Shown here piece by piece: positions 45,559 through 53,819 of a stretch of DNA of 64,000 bases (position 1 is its first letter; each line of letters begins with the position of its first letter). The notes under the pieces are model-generated. The model was not told the DNA's origin. It made no database searches and saw nothing but the letters and a program-made list of their open reading frames with translations. The stretch comes from Simplicispira hankyongi. GTDB taxonomy: Bacteria > Pseudomonadota > Gammaproteobacteria > Burkholderiales > Burkholderiaceae_C. The stretch covers positions 310,001 through 374,000 of the forward strand of contig NZ_QXJC01000003.1 of the NCBI RefSeq assembly GCF_003570885.1, written 5' to 3'. The position numbers were made by a program, and so were the translations under genes.

Positions 45559-45676
45559 GAAGACCTCGGAGATGTAACCGAGTATAAAAATTCACTGCAG
45601 TTTTGCAGTCACCCCTCACGCCAACGGGCCTGTGTTGGAGCGCAGAAGTAGCGTGCCAACAACATCCAGAGGGCGA

Positions 45677-46912
45677 TCAAAAGAGCCCTGGCTGGCTGGC
45701 GGGTGCCGGCAGGTCGCTGGAGCTCGGCGGGGTTTGCCGCGGACCATTGTCCAGCCGGCTCAGCCCACCCACGCGCACGCCCAGCAGCCGCAGGCGCTGG
45801 GTGAGCGGCGCGCGCTTGAGGCACAGCCCAGCCGCGTGGCGGATGGCAGCCGCATCCTGCGTCGGCACGGCCAGCGTGTGGTCGCGCGTGACCGTCGAGA
45901 AGTCGGCATAGCGCAGCTTGATGCCTATCCCCCGCCCGACATAGCCCTTGCGCTGCAGGTCGGCCGCCACCTGCTCGCACAGCGACGTGAAGATGGCCCC
46001 CAGCTCCCGGCGGTCGCGCACTGCGTGCAGGTCACGCTCGAAAGTGGTCTCACGGCTCATGCTCACAGGCTCGCTGTGCGTCTGTACCGGGCGGCTGTCG
46101 CGTCCCCAGGCCGATTCGTGCAGCCAGGCACCGGTAGCGCGGCCGAAATGCTCGACCAGCCAGTCTTTCTGGCAGGCCGCCAGCTCACCGATGGTGGTAA
46201 TGCCGTGGCGCGCCAGCTTTTCCCCGGCCTTGGGGCCAATGCCGTTGATCTTGCGGCAGGCGAGCGGCCAGATGCGCTGCTGCAATTCGTGCTCGTACAG
46301 CACCGCGACGCCGTTGGGCTTGTCGAATTCGCTGGCCATCTTGGCCAGCAGCTTGTTGGGTGCGACGCCGAGCGAACAGGTCAGGCCCGTGGCCTGAAAA
46401 ATCGACTTCTGGATCAGCCGCGCCAGCACGCGCCCGCCTTCGCGCTGGCCGCCGGGGACGTCGGTGAAGTCGATGTACACCTCGTCCACGCCGCGGTCCT
46501 CCATGACCGGCGCGATCTCGGCAATCGTCCTTTTGAACAAGCGCGAGAAACGGCGCACCTCGTCAAAATCCACCGGCAGCACGATGGCCTGCGGGCATAG
46601 CCGGGCGGCTTTCATCATGCCCATGGCCGAGCCCACGCCAAACTGCCGCGCAGCGTAGGTGGCCGTGGTGATGACGCCCCGGCCGACGTAGTCCTTGAGC
46701 AGCGGAAAGTCGGCTACGGGAATAAAACAGCGCTCGCGCCCGCCGCTGCCGTCCGGGCCTTGCAGCAGCAGCTCGTCCACCGCCCGCCGCGCGCCGCCAA
46801 TCACCACCGGCAGCCCCTTGAGTTGCGGGTAGCGCAGCAGTTCGACAGAGGCGAAGAACGCATCCATGTCGAGGTGGGCAATGCGGCGCAGCTTGCCGCC
46901 GGTTGCCGGCAT
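45677..46912 (-). CDS. dinB: DNA polymerase IV
   Basis: 411 residues from the ATG at 46912 (MPATGGKLRR); a GTG at 46957 could add 15. Y-family motifs: HLDMDAFFASVELLRYPQLKG (metal-binding Asp), GVDEVYIDFTD with the second catalytic acid, CSLGVAPNKLLAKMASEFDKPNG, and helix-hairpin-helix INGIGPKAGEKLARHGI. The little-finger domain carries VSRETTFERDL-like sequence (SMSRETTFERDL). The C-terminus ends QPGLF, a beta-clamp binding motif. It performs translesion synthesis. An 11-residue Gly-rich insertion (LLLQGPDGSGGRER) after VVIGGARRAVDE is seen in related beta-proteobacteria. Confidence 0.95.
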   Translation of the reverse strand: MPATGGKLRRIAHLDMDAFFASVELLRYPQLKGLPVVIGGARRAVDELLLQGPDGSGGRERCFIPVADFPLLKDYVGRGVITTATYAARQFGVGSAMGMMKAARLCPQAIVLPVDFDEVRRFSRLFKRTIAEIAPVMEDRGVDEVYIDFTDVPGGQREGGRVLARLIQKSIFQATGLTCSLGVAPNKLLAKMASEFDKPNGVAVLYEHELQQRIWPLACRKINGIGPKAGEKLARHGITTIGELAACQKDWLVEHFGRATGAWLHESAWGRDSRPVQTHSEPVSMSRETTFERDLHAVRDRRELGAIFTSLCEQVAADLQRKGYVGRGIGIKLRYADFSTVTRDHTLAVPTQDAAAIRHAAGLCLKRAPLTQRLRLLGVRVGGLSRLDNGPRQTPPSSSDLPAPASQPGLF

Positions 46913-47096
46913 GGCAGGCGAGGCGTCTGGGCCAGGATTTGTCTCGGAAACGGTCACGGCCGGTATTGTGCGCGGCGGCGCAGCGCTTGAGCGGCTCGCA
47001 AAGAAGCCGGGGCTCTGCCGTTGACAGCATGGAGAGCCTCTGCCGCTCCACCACGGCGGCGAGGGCAGCGTACGCTTGCTTGCGCACCTGGATTTG

Positions 47097-47155
47097 CACA
47101 TTTTCGGCAACAGCGCTTGCACTGCTTATGCAAGAAGCTATTAAAAAAAGAGCAA
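47097..47155 (+). repeat. Dispersed palindrome copy 9, between dinB and the globin gene
   Basis: TTTTCGGCAACAGCGCTTGC, a short loop, TTATGCAAGAAGCTATTAAA and AGAGCAACT. TTGCA and TGCAA pair as compensating arms. It ends 11 bases from the globin stop codon. Confidence 0.65.
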
Positions 47156-47165
47156 CTCGGAACGC

Positions 47166-47630
47166 TCAGTGCCGCGTGATGATGTCCCGGTGCATGGGCG
47201 CGAGCAGCGCCAGCAGACGATTTTGTTGGCGGAAGGCGATGCCCTGGGCGTCCATGGCGCGCTGCAGTTGCTCGACCAGGGCGTTGAAGTCGCCTTTGTT
47301 GATCTCCATGTCGGCGTGCACCTCGCGCATGGTGCCACCGTGGTAGGTGCAGGGGCCGCCGCTCAGCACGCAGAACTGCTCGGCCAGGCTTTCCTTGAGC
47401 GCGGCGGGCTTGGTGTCCTTGAACTGGGGGCCGATGCGCGGGTCACGCACCAGGCGCTCGACAAAATCATCGACCAGGCGGTCAATTCCGGCTTGCTCGC
47501 CCAGCGCCGCATACAGGCCGGAGGGTGCGGCAGCAGGCGCAGCGGCGGGTGGCACAGTGGTCTGTGCGTGGGCCAGCGTGAGGGTGGCGCCTGACACCAT
47601 CAGGGTGCAGCACAGGGCAAAAGCTTTCAT
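47166..47630 (-). CDS. Exported group 1 truncated haemoglobin
   Basis: 154 residues. A signal peptide (MKAFALCCTLMVSGATLTLAHA, cleavage after AHA) and an Ala/Pro linker precede a TrHb1 domain (about 36-150): GLYAALGEQAGIDRLVDDFVERLVRDPRI, then the GGPCTYHGGTMREVH region whose last His fits the proximal haem ligand. Export of a globin to the periplasm is uncommon. It is the last gene of the minus-strand sigma/anti-sigma/DUF3034 set, 13 bp after DUF3034. It could bind O2 or NO or act as a haem redox protein; none of this can be decided from sequence. Confidence 0.9.
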   Translation of the reverse strand: MKAFALCCTLMVSGATLTLAHAQTTVPPAAAPAAAPSGLYAALGEQAGIDRLVDDFVERLVRDPRIGPQFKDTKPAALKESLAEQFCVLSGGPCTYHGGTMREVHADMEINKGDFNALVEQLQRAMDAQGIAFRQQNRLLALLAPMHRDIITRH

Positions 47631-47643
47631 GGGGTTCCCCGCA

Positions 47644-48582
47644 TCAGAAGGCCACCTGGGCCGAAAGGTAGGCGCCGCGTTGGCGCCGGTCGCCCGTGAT
47701 GCCGGGGACGATGCGCCCCAGGTCCGCCCAGGCCAGCGTGAGCGAGAGGTGCTTGCTCGGCGCCCAGGCCACGAAGAGATCTTTCCATGCGTCTTCGCGC
47801 AGCGCCGCACCCAGGCCTGCCGCGCGGCCGGTAGCTTGCAAGTTGTCAGGCTTGAAGCGCCATTCCGCGCCAACGGCAAGGTCGTGGCGGAGCAGCCAGG
47901 CCACCGAAAACTCGGGCTGCAGGCTGCGCCCGCCCCGGCCCGGCGCGGCGGCCCCAAAGCCGAGCAAGCCGTTCTGGTTGGCGCGGGTGGAGCGCAGCGT
48001 GGCGTTCAGCAACAGGCCTTTGTCCAGCACCAGCTTGGTGGCGCTGACGTAGAAATCGGTGGACTGTTCGCTGGCACCCAGAAAGTCGAACACCGATTGC
48101 AGCGATCCCGGGTGCACGCGCTTGTGCTCCAGGCCGATGGACATCTGTGGCATCCAGGTGTCGGCGTCCAGGATGGCATCGCCGGCGACGCGCACTTTGG
48201 CGCCGAGGATATCCATGCGGATGTGCTGGCCCGGCTGCACGCCGAACGGTGCAATGCCGTTGAGTGCCACCGCCGCGCTGGCGTCGAAATCCTGTCGGGC
48301 CACCGACAACTCGACACGCTCGTTCCACGCCAGGGCGGCGCCGTAGCTGGTGAGCACGTAGTCGTGCGTGGCGGCACGGGTGGTGAAGGCACTGGCCCCC
48401 CATTCGCCCTCCGTGGCATTGCTGCCGATGACGGCCCATGGCGTGATGCCGCCACCCGCCGTGCCGGTGATGCTGCTGACGCCACCGGTGAGCAGCAGTT
48501 TGCCGGTTTCGGCCTGTGCCGGCGGGCCCATCACGGCCATTGTGGCCAGCGCGGCGAGCAACTTCGGCGTGCTGTTTTTCAT
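47644..48582 (-). CDS. DUF3034 family exported protein
   Basis: 312 residues from the ATG at 48582 (MKNSTPKLLAALATMAVMGPPAQA, signal peptide). The mature part is rich in Gly, aromatic and alternating residues (LLLTGGVSSITGTAGGGITPWAVIG, DYVLTSYGAALAWNERVELSVARQDF) and ends in a terminal phenylalanine (LSAQVAF), the pattern of an outer-membrane beta-barrel. DUF3034 has no known function. It lies between the anti-sigma gene (28 bp upstream) and the globin gene (13 bp downstream), so it is likely controlled by the ECF sigma factor. Confidence 0.88.
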   Translation of the reverse strand: MKNSTPKLLAALATMAVMGPPAQAETGKLLLTGGVSSITGTAGGGITPWAVIGSNATEGEWGASAFTTRAATHDYVLTSYGAALAWNERVELSVARQDFDASAAVALNGIAPFGVQPGQHIRMDILGAKVRVAGDAILDADTWMPQMSIGLEHKRVHPGSLQSVFDFLGASEQSTDFYVSATKLVLDKGLLLNATLRSTRANQNGLLGFGAAAPGRGGRSLQPEFSVAWLLRHDLAVGAEWRFKPDNLQATGRAAGLGAALREDAWKDLFVAWAPSKHLSLTLAWADLGRIVPGITGDRRQRGAYLSAQVAF

Positions 48583-48610
48583 TCGAAGGCCCTGGTTCGT
48601 TACGAAAATC

Positions 48611-49411
48611 TCAAACGGTCTTCTGTATCCATTCGCCCGTGAACAGCACCGGCCCGGTCGGGCCGCCTTCGGACGGCACGCCTCCCTTGGGCTCCAGACT
48701 GATGGCGAGCATGGGAACGCCCTGCACCTGGCCCGCCGCCGCCGGCAAGGCCTGGGTGGCCGCGGCTGCCAGCACACCGAGCGAACGCGGCTTGCCGCCC
48801 GCGGGCAACGCCCAGAGCTGCAGGGAGCGGTCGGGCGGCACGGCAAAGCCCCCCACCCGCTGAAGGTGCAACTGCTGCGCCTGGGCATCGAAAGTGACCA
48901 GCAATTCGGCATGCGCCTTGTCGTCCCGCAACACCGCCACATGCGTGGTCTGCCCACGCGCCGCCAGCTCGGTCTGCAAGCTGGCAATCTGCTGGTGGGC
49001 CGATTCGCGCACGCTTCCCGTGACCTGTACCGCCACAACGACCGCAACCAGCGTGGCAAACGCCCCGCCGGCGGCAGCGCCCTGCCACAGCGCCAGTCGG
49101 CGCCACCAGCGCGGTGCGCTCGCTTGCGCGGCGCGGGGCTGGTCGGCCTGGTTCACTTGGTGGCGCAGGGCCGCGCGTTCGGCCTGCACCAGGTTGTCAA
49201 TGCGCATCCAGACGGCCGCAGGCGGCGGCTCGGGCGCCTGCAGCTCGGTCAGGCCCGCCCAGTGCGTTTGCCACAACAACGCTGCGGCGCGCACCGCAGG
49301 GTGTTCGCGCGCCTGGGCCTCAAAGCGGCGGCGCGCACCGCCGCGCAGCGTGCCCAGCGCGTAGCTGGCAGCGAGTGCCTGCAGCAGGTCGGGGTGTTGG
49401 TGGAGGTTCAT
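48611..49411 (-). CDS. Anti-sigma factor, RskA type
   Basis: 266 residues. The N-terminal zinc-less anti-sigma helix bundle (about 1-75; LAASYALGTLRGGARRRFE, VRAAALLWQTHWAGL) binds the sigma factor. A TM helix lies near 108-130 (GAAAGGAFATLVAVVVAVQV). The periplasmic RskA domain (about 150-262) has VTFDAQAQQLHLQRVGGFAVPPDRSLQLWALPAGG and ISLEPKGGVPSEGGPTGPVLFTGEW. It holds the sigma factor inactive at the membrane until an envelope signal. It is 7 bp after the sigma gene. Confidence 0.93.
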   Translation of the reverse strand: MNLHQHPDLLQALAASYALGTLRGGARRRFEAQAREHPAVRAAALLWQTHWAGLTELQAPEPPPAAVWMRIDNLVQAERAALRHQVNQADQPRAAQASAPRWWRRLALWQGAAAGGAFATLVAVVVAVQVTGSVRESAHQQIASLQTELAARGQTTHVAVLRDDKAHAELLVTFDAQAQQLHLQRVGGFAVPPDRSLQLWALPAGGKPRSLGVLAAAATQALPAAAGQVQGVPMLAISLEPKGGVPSEGGPTGPVLFTGEWIQKTV

Positions 49412-49418
49412 GGCGGGC

Positions 49419-49994
49419 TCAGGCGTAGCGGGCCATGCAGCCGCGCAACTGCTCCAGCCCGCGCCGGATCCAGGTTTTCACCGTGCCCAGCGGCAAGGCG
49501 AGCTGCAGCGCCAGCTCGCTGTGGCTCAGGTCGCGCAGGTAGGCCAGGCTGACCACCTCGCGCTGGCGCGCTTCCAAGCGCTGCAGGCAGGTGTGCAGGG
49601 CCGTCGCCTGCTCGCTGGCATCGGCCGCGTCCATGGGGTCGGGGGCGTCGCTCTCCAGCGCGTGGCCCAGGCTGTCGTCCAGCTCCTGGGTGCGGTCGGC
49701 ACGCGCACTGGCGTGTTTGCGCAAGGCGTCGAGCGCACGGCTGCGCACGATGACCCCGAGCCAGGCCAGCGGCGGGCTGAGCGAGAGCCGGTAATCGCCC
49801 GCGGCGCGCCAGACGGTGAGAAAGCTCTCCTGGAGCACATCTTCGGCCGCGTCGCGCCGGCGCAGGACGCGCATCGCCAAACCAAAGAGGCGGGGCGAGG
49901 TGAGGTCGTAGAGCGCACGCAACGCGGTTTCGTCGCGCTGCGCAATGCGGTCGATGAGCGTGACCAGTTCGGCATCGAAGGATGGTGGCGGCAT
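49419..49994 (-). CDS. ECF RNA polymerase sigma factor (sigK-like)
   Basis: 191 residues from the ATG at 49994 (MPPPSFDAELVTLID). Region 2 (about 20-85) contains LYDLTSPRLFGLAMRVLRRRDAAEDVLQESFLTVWRAAGDY; region 4 (about 130-185) contains LQRLEARQREVVSLAYLRDLSHSELALQLALPLGTVKTWIRRGLEQLR, a typical helix-turn-helix for the -35 element. It leads the operon with its RskA-type anti-sigma, DUF3034 and the globin, and probably activates that operon. The 123-bp upstream gap should hold its own promoter; I cannot define it by eye. Confidence 0.93.
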   Translation of the reverse strand: MPPPSFDAELVTLIDRIAQRDETALRALYDLTSPRLFGLAMRVLRRRDAAEDVLQESFLTVWRAAGDYRLSLSPPLAWLGVIVRSRALDALRKHASARADRTQELDDSLGHALESDAPDPMDAADASEQATALHTCLQRLEARQREVVSLAYLRDLSHSELALQLALPLGTVKTWIRRGLEQLRGCMARYA

Positions 49995-50117
49995 GCATGG
50001 ATTGTGGTGGAGGAAGGCAATTCTTGCTTTCCGTATACGCACCGCGCCGCCGACTGGATTCACCAGGCTGCCACCGGTCGCCAGAAGCCACCAGGGACGC
50101 TGGCTCTGCCGCTCAGA

Positions 50118-51281
50118 TCACGGCTTGGGGTAGGTGCCCGGCAGCAGGATGCCCTCATCCACCGTGTCAATGTCGGTGCGGCCGCAGAAGGCCATGGTCA
50201 GGTCGAGCTCGCGGCGGATGATTTCCAGCGCGCGGGTAACGCCCAACTCACCGTAGGCACCCAGGCCGTAGAGGAAGGCCCGGCCGATCATGGTGCCGCG
50301 TGCGCCGAGCGCGCGCGCCTTGAGCACGTCCTGGCCGCTGCGGATACCGCCGTCCATCCACACTTCGATGTCCTTGCCCACCGCCTGCGCTATTGAAGGC
50401 AGTGCGGCAATCGACGAGGGCGCGCCGTCGAGCTGGCGCCCGCCGTGGTTGCTGACGATGAGCGCATCGGCGCCGCTGTCGGCGGCCAGGCGGGCGTCTT
50501 CCGCGTCCATGATGCCCTTGATGATCAGCTTGCCGCCCCAGCGCTTCTTGATCCACTCGACGTCGCCCCAGTTGAGTTCCGGATCGAACTGCTCGGCCGT
50601 CCAGGAGGCCAGCGACGACATGTCGCCCACGCCCTTGGCGTGGCCGACGATGTTGCCAAAGCTGCGCCGCTTGGTTCCCAGCATCCCCAAGCACCAGCGT
50701 GGCTTGGTGGCCAGGTTGATCATGTTGGCCAGCGTGGGCTTGGGTGGCGACGACAGGCCATTCTTGATGTCCTTGTGCCGCTGGCCGAGGATCTGCAAAT
50801 CCAGCGTGAGCTGCAGCGCGCTGCAGCCGGCGGCCTTGGCGCGGTCGATCAGGCGCTCGATGTAGTCGCGGTCGCGCATCACATAGAGCTGGAACCAGAA
50901 GCCCGGGCCGGCGTGCTCGGCCACGTCCTCGATCGAGCAGATGCTCATGGTCGAGAGCGTGAAGGGCACGCCAAACGCCTTGGCGGCGCGCGCTGCCAGG
51001 ATTTCACCGTCGGCATGCTGCATGCCGGTCAGGCCGGTGGGGGCCAGCGCCACCGGCATGGCAACGTCCTGGCCGATCATGGTGCTGCGGGTGGTGCGGC
51101 CCGTCATGTTCACGGCCACGCGCTGGCGCAGCTTAATCGTCTGGAACTCGTCGATGTTGGCGCGGTAGGTGCTTTCGGTCCAGGAGCCCGAGTCGCAGTA
51201 GTCGTAGAACATGCGCGGCACGCGGCGTTTGTAGACGCGGCGCAGGTCTTCGATGCAGGTCATGGTGGAAAGGTCGCTCAC
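50118..51281 (-). CDS. lldD: FMN-dependent alpha-hydroxy acid dehydrogenase, L-lactate dehydrogenase-like
   Basis: 387 residues from a GTG at 51281 with AGGAG seven bases upstream; further upstream ATGs give an unconserved cysteine-rich extension. The family barrel is evident: RRVPRMFYDYCDSGSWTE, VALAPTGLTGMQHADGEILAARAAKAFGVPFTLSTMS, FQLYVMRDRDY, LIIKGIMDAEDARLAADSGADALIVSNHGGRQLDGAPS (catalytic His and FMN-binding Arg) and VWMDGGIRSGQDVLKA. It oxidises L-lactate or a related 2-hydroxy acid to the 2-keto acid at the inner membrane. No lldP permease or lldR regulator is adjacent, so the substrate is not certain. Confidence 0.92.
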   Translation of the reverse strand: MSDLSTMTCIEDLRRVYKRRVPRMFYDYCDSGSWTESTYRANIDEFQTIKLRQRVAVNMTGRTTRSTMIGQDVAMPVALAPTGLTGMQHADGEILAARAAKAFGVPFTLSTMSICSIEDVAEHAGPGFWFQLYVMRDRDYIERLIDRAKAAGCSALQLTLDLQILGQRHKDIKNGLSSPPKPTLANMINLATKPRWCLGMLGTKRRSFGNIVGHAKGVGDMSSLASWTAEQFDPELNWGDVEWIKKRWGGKLIIKGIMDAEDARLAADSGADALIVSNHGGRQLDGAPSSIAALPSIAQAVGKDIEVWMDGGIRSGQDVLKARALGARGTMIGRAFLYGLGAYGELGVTRALEIIRRELDLTMAFCGRTDIDTVDEGILLPGTYPKP

Positions 51282-51409
51282 GCTGGTCTCCTGGCAGGTT
51301 TCTAAGTGCTGGCAATCGTAGGGGCACGGCGCGGCGCGCACCATCAAAATTATTTGTGCGGCCGCGGAGCAAATTTAAATCTGGCGCACTGGCAGCGCTC
51401 GAAAATTCA

Positions 51410-51473
51410 AACAAAAATGGCCTGTAGCGCTTATTTGGAAAGCGTTTACAGCTATTTTTTCAATAGCATTTTA
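51410..51473 (+). repeat. Dispersed palindrome copy 10, at the 3' end of the CACHE-PAS-GGDEF gene
   Basis: AAAAATGGCCTGTAGCGCTT, a short loop, AAAGCGTTTACAGCTATTTT and AATAGCATTTTAG. The last three bases form the stop codon of the gene at 51471-53759, so the element abuts the coding end. It lies upstream of lldD. Confidence 0.82.
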
Positions 51474-53759
51474 GGTGCCTTGCAACACGGGGGCCGGCGA
51501 ACCCGGCAACGCCAGCACTTCGGGTTCTGCAGCCTGTCCCCGGTAGCAGCGCACCTGCATGCGCCCACCGCGCTTGGCGGCGTACAGGGCCGTATCGGCA
51601 TGGCGGGCCAGTTCCTCGTAGTCACTGCCGTGCTGCGGGAACAACGCCAACCCGGCACTCAGACCCATTTTCAGCATCTGCCCGTTGAGAACAAAGGGCT
51701 CCTGGCACACACCCAACACCTTGCCGGCGATGGCAGCCGCCTGCCGAGGGTCTTCCAGCCCGGGGAGCAGCAGCACGAATTCGTCCCCACCCTGGCGGCA
51801 CACGGTGTCGGACTGGCGCATGGCGGCCACCAGGCGGCGCGCAAACTGCACCAGGAGCTGGTCGCCCGCGTCGTGGCCCAGGGCGTCGTTGATCTGCTTG
51901 AACCCATCGAGGTCGAGGTACATCACGCCCAGGCCCTTGGCTTCGCGGCGCGCCAGCGCCAGGGCGTGCTGCGCACGGTCCTGCAGGAGCACGCGGTTGG
52001 GCAGATCGGTCAACGCGTCGTACTGCGCCAGGTGCGCCATGCGCTCGGCCATGGCCATGGTTTCGGTCACGTCGTGCAGCACCATCACCGCACCAGTGAG
52101 ACGGTGCTCGCGGTCGATGATGGGGCAAGCCGACTCTTCCACCTCGAAGCGCTGGCCGTCCTTGCGGTGCAGCACCACGCCGCGCGTGGGGCCGCAGGCC
52201 GCCTGCGTGGCCAGCGCCACGCGCAGCGGGCTGGGCTGGGTCTGCTGGCCATTGGCGAGGTACAGCGGCGCGACCTCGTCCACGTCGCACCCGGCGGCGT
52301 CGAAGGCCTGCCAGCCTGTCAGGCGCTGGGCCACCGGGTTGAGGTAGGTGATGCGGCCTTGCGCGTCGGCGCAGACCACCGCATCGCCAATGGACTGCAG
52401 GGTCAGGCGCATGAGTTCCTTTTCCTGAAAAATCTCATCTTCCATGCGCTTGCGCTCGGTGATGTCGGTCATCTGCACAAAGATGCCACGCACCAGACCG
52501 TTGCTGCTGCCCCGGTCCGGGGTGTAGCTGACCTGCATGTGCCGCTGCTGCCCGTTGGCATCGGTAAGGGTCCGCTCAAACAGCTGTGCGCGCCCTTGCA
52601 AAGCCTGTTCGAGGTATGGCCGGACAAAAGCGTAGTCTTGTTCACCCAGAAATTCCTGCGCCAGCAGCCCGCGAAACGCTTCAGGCGAGCGCCCGAACAT
52701 CGCACTGGTGGTCTGGTTGACGAAACGGTTGCGCTGCTCGGTGTCCCAATAGCCGACCATGGAGGGCAGGTTGTCGAGAATGGTATGCAGGTCGCGTTCT
52801 GCCTGGTGCAGTTGCCCGGCCAATTGCTGACGCTGCTGCAGTTCACGCACAAAGAGCACCGCCAGTCCCAGGCAGGCCAGCATCAGCAGCAGGGCAAAGC
52901 CGCCCACCAGCGCAGCATGGCGACGCCAGCCGGCCAGGATTTCATCCGTTGACTGCCCAATGTTGACCACCAGCGGAAAGTCACCCACCTGCTGGAAGGC
53001 ATACAAGCGTTCCACACCATCGATCACGGCCCGGCTGGTGAAGGTGCCGCTGGGGCTCGCGGTAATGCGGGCGAGGTTTTCCGAGCCTGCCACGCTGCGC
53101 CCCACGTCCCCTGCCGCCCACGGCAGGCGTGCGATCAACGCGCCATTGGTCTGGTACAGGTTCAGGCTGCTTTGCGGCCCGATCTGGACGGCGGCGAACA
53201 GCGTGTGGAAATAGTCGAGCCGGATGGAACCCACCACCACCCCACCAAAGCTGCCGTCCTGCTTGAACCAGGCACGGCTGACCGGCAGACAGTCCCGACC
53301 CGTCAGCCGCGAACGGATGAGATGGCCAATGAACAAGCCCTGGCGCCCCCCGGACTGAAAGGCACGGAAATAGTCGCGGTCGGAAAAATCCGTTCCGCCC
53401 GGTCCGAGCCCGCCAGAGTCGAAGATCCGCTGGCCCTGTGCGTCCAGCACCAGCACAGCCGACAGCCCCTCGGCGCGCAGGGAGTGGTCAAACAGCACGC
53501 GGTTGCGCAAATCAGGACTCAGGGCCATGACCTGCGGATTCGCAAGATCGCCCGCCAAGCCCTGCAGCGACGGATCGAGGGTTCTGAGCAGTGTGGCAAT
53601 GGACTGCTGCAGGGCATAAGCCAAATTGGCGCCGGTGCTCTCGGCGTGCCGCAAGGCATGGGAGCGCATCGCCCAGATCGCTTGCGCAAACAAGGCCCCG
53701 ATGCCCAAGGCCACCAGCAAAGCCAGCAGGATCAGTCGACGGGAGGCAGGTTGGCGCAC
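51471..53759 (-). CDS. Membrane sensor diguanylate cyclase (dCACHE-PAS-PAS-GGDEF)
   Basis: 762 residues. A TM helix (about 8-30) and a second (about 287-310) flank a periplasmic double-CACHE domain (DSGGLGPGGTDFSDRDYFRAF, GVVVGSIRLDYFHTLF). Two PAS domains follow (about 328-445 and 455-580; TDITERKRMEDEI and LHDVTETMAMAERM ends) and a GGDEF domain (about 590-745). The active site GGDEF is intact, and RxxD (RQSD) lies five residues upstream for product inhibition. It should synthesise c-di-GMP in response to a periplasmic solute. It starts 60 bp from the pbpC stop and appears to be a separate unit. Confidence 0.93.
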   Translation of the reverse strand: MRQPASRRLILLALLVALGIGALFAQAIWAMRSHALRHAESTGANLAYALQQSIATLLRTLDPSLQGLAGDLANPQVMALSPDLRNRVLFDHSLRAEGLSAVLVLDAQGQRIFDSGGLGPGGTDFSDRDYFRAFQSGGRQGLFIGHLIRSRLTGRDCLPVSRAWFKQDGSFGGVVVGSIRLDYFHTLFAAVQIGPQSSLNLYQTNGALIARLPWAAGDVGRSVAGSENLARITASPSGTFTSRAVIDGVERLYAFQQVGDFPLVVNIGQSTDEILAGWRRHAALVGGFALLLMLACLGLAVLFVRELQQRQQLAGQLHQAERDLHTILDNLPSMVGYWDTEQRNRFVNQTTSAMFGRSPEAFRGLLAQEFLGEQDYAFVRPYLEQALQGRAQLFERTLTDANGQQRHMQVSYTPDRGSSNGLVRGIFVQMTDITERKRMEDEIFQEKELMRLTLQSIGDAVVCADAQGRITYLNPVAQRLTGWQAFDAAGCDVDEVAPLYLANGQQTQPSPLRVALATQAACGPTRGVVLHRKDGQRFEVEESACPIIDREHRLTGAVMVLHDVTETMAMAERMAHLAQYDALTDLPNRVLLQDRAQHALALARREAKGLGVMYLDLDGFKQINDALGHDAGDQLLVQFARRLVAAMRQSDTVCRQGGDEFVLLLPGLEDPRQAAAIAGKVLGVCQEPFVLNGQMLKMGLSAGLALFPQHGSDYEELARHADTALYAAKRGGRMQVRCYRGQAAEPEVLALPGSPAPVLQGT

Positions 53760-53819
53760 AAAATGAAGCAGAGAATATGAATATTATAAATATTGCAGTC
53801 CTCACGCCTTGAACAGGCG

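Noticed and set aside
45591-45609. CTGCAGTTTTGCAG hairpin upstream of the chemoreceptor gene as a terminator
   Set aside because: The stem is only about 6 bp with no T-run in the right direction, and it lies where a promoter is expected.
45677-47122. 481-residue version of DinB starting at 47122
   Set aside because: The extension is basic and cysteine-rich, runs through a palindrome repeat and is not part of DNA polymerase IV.
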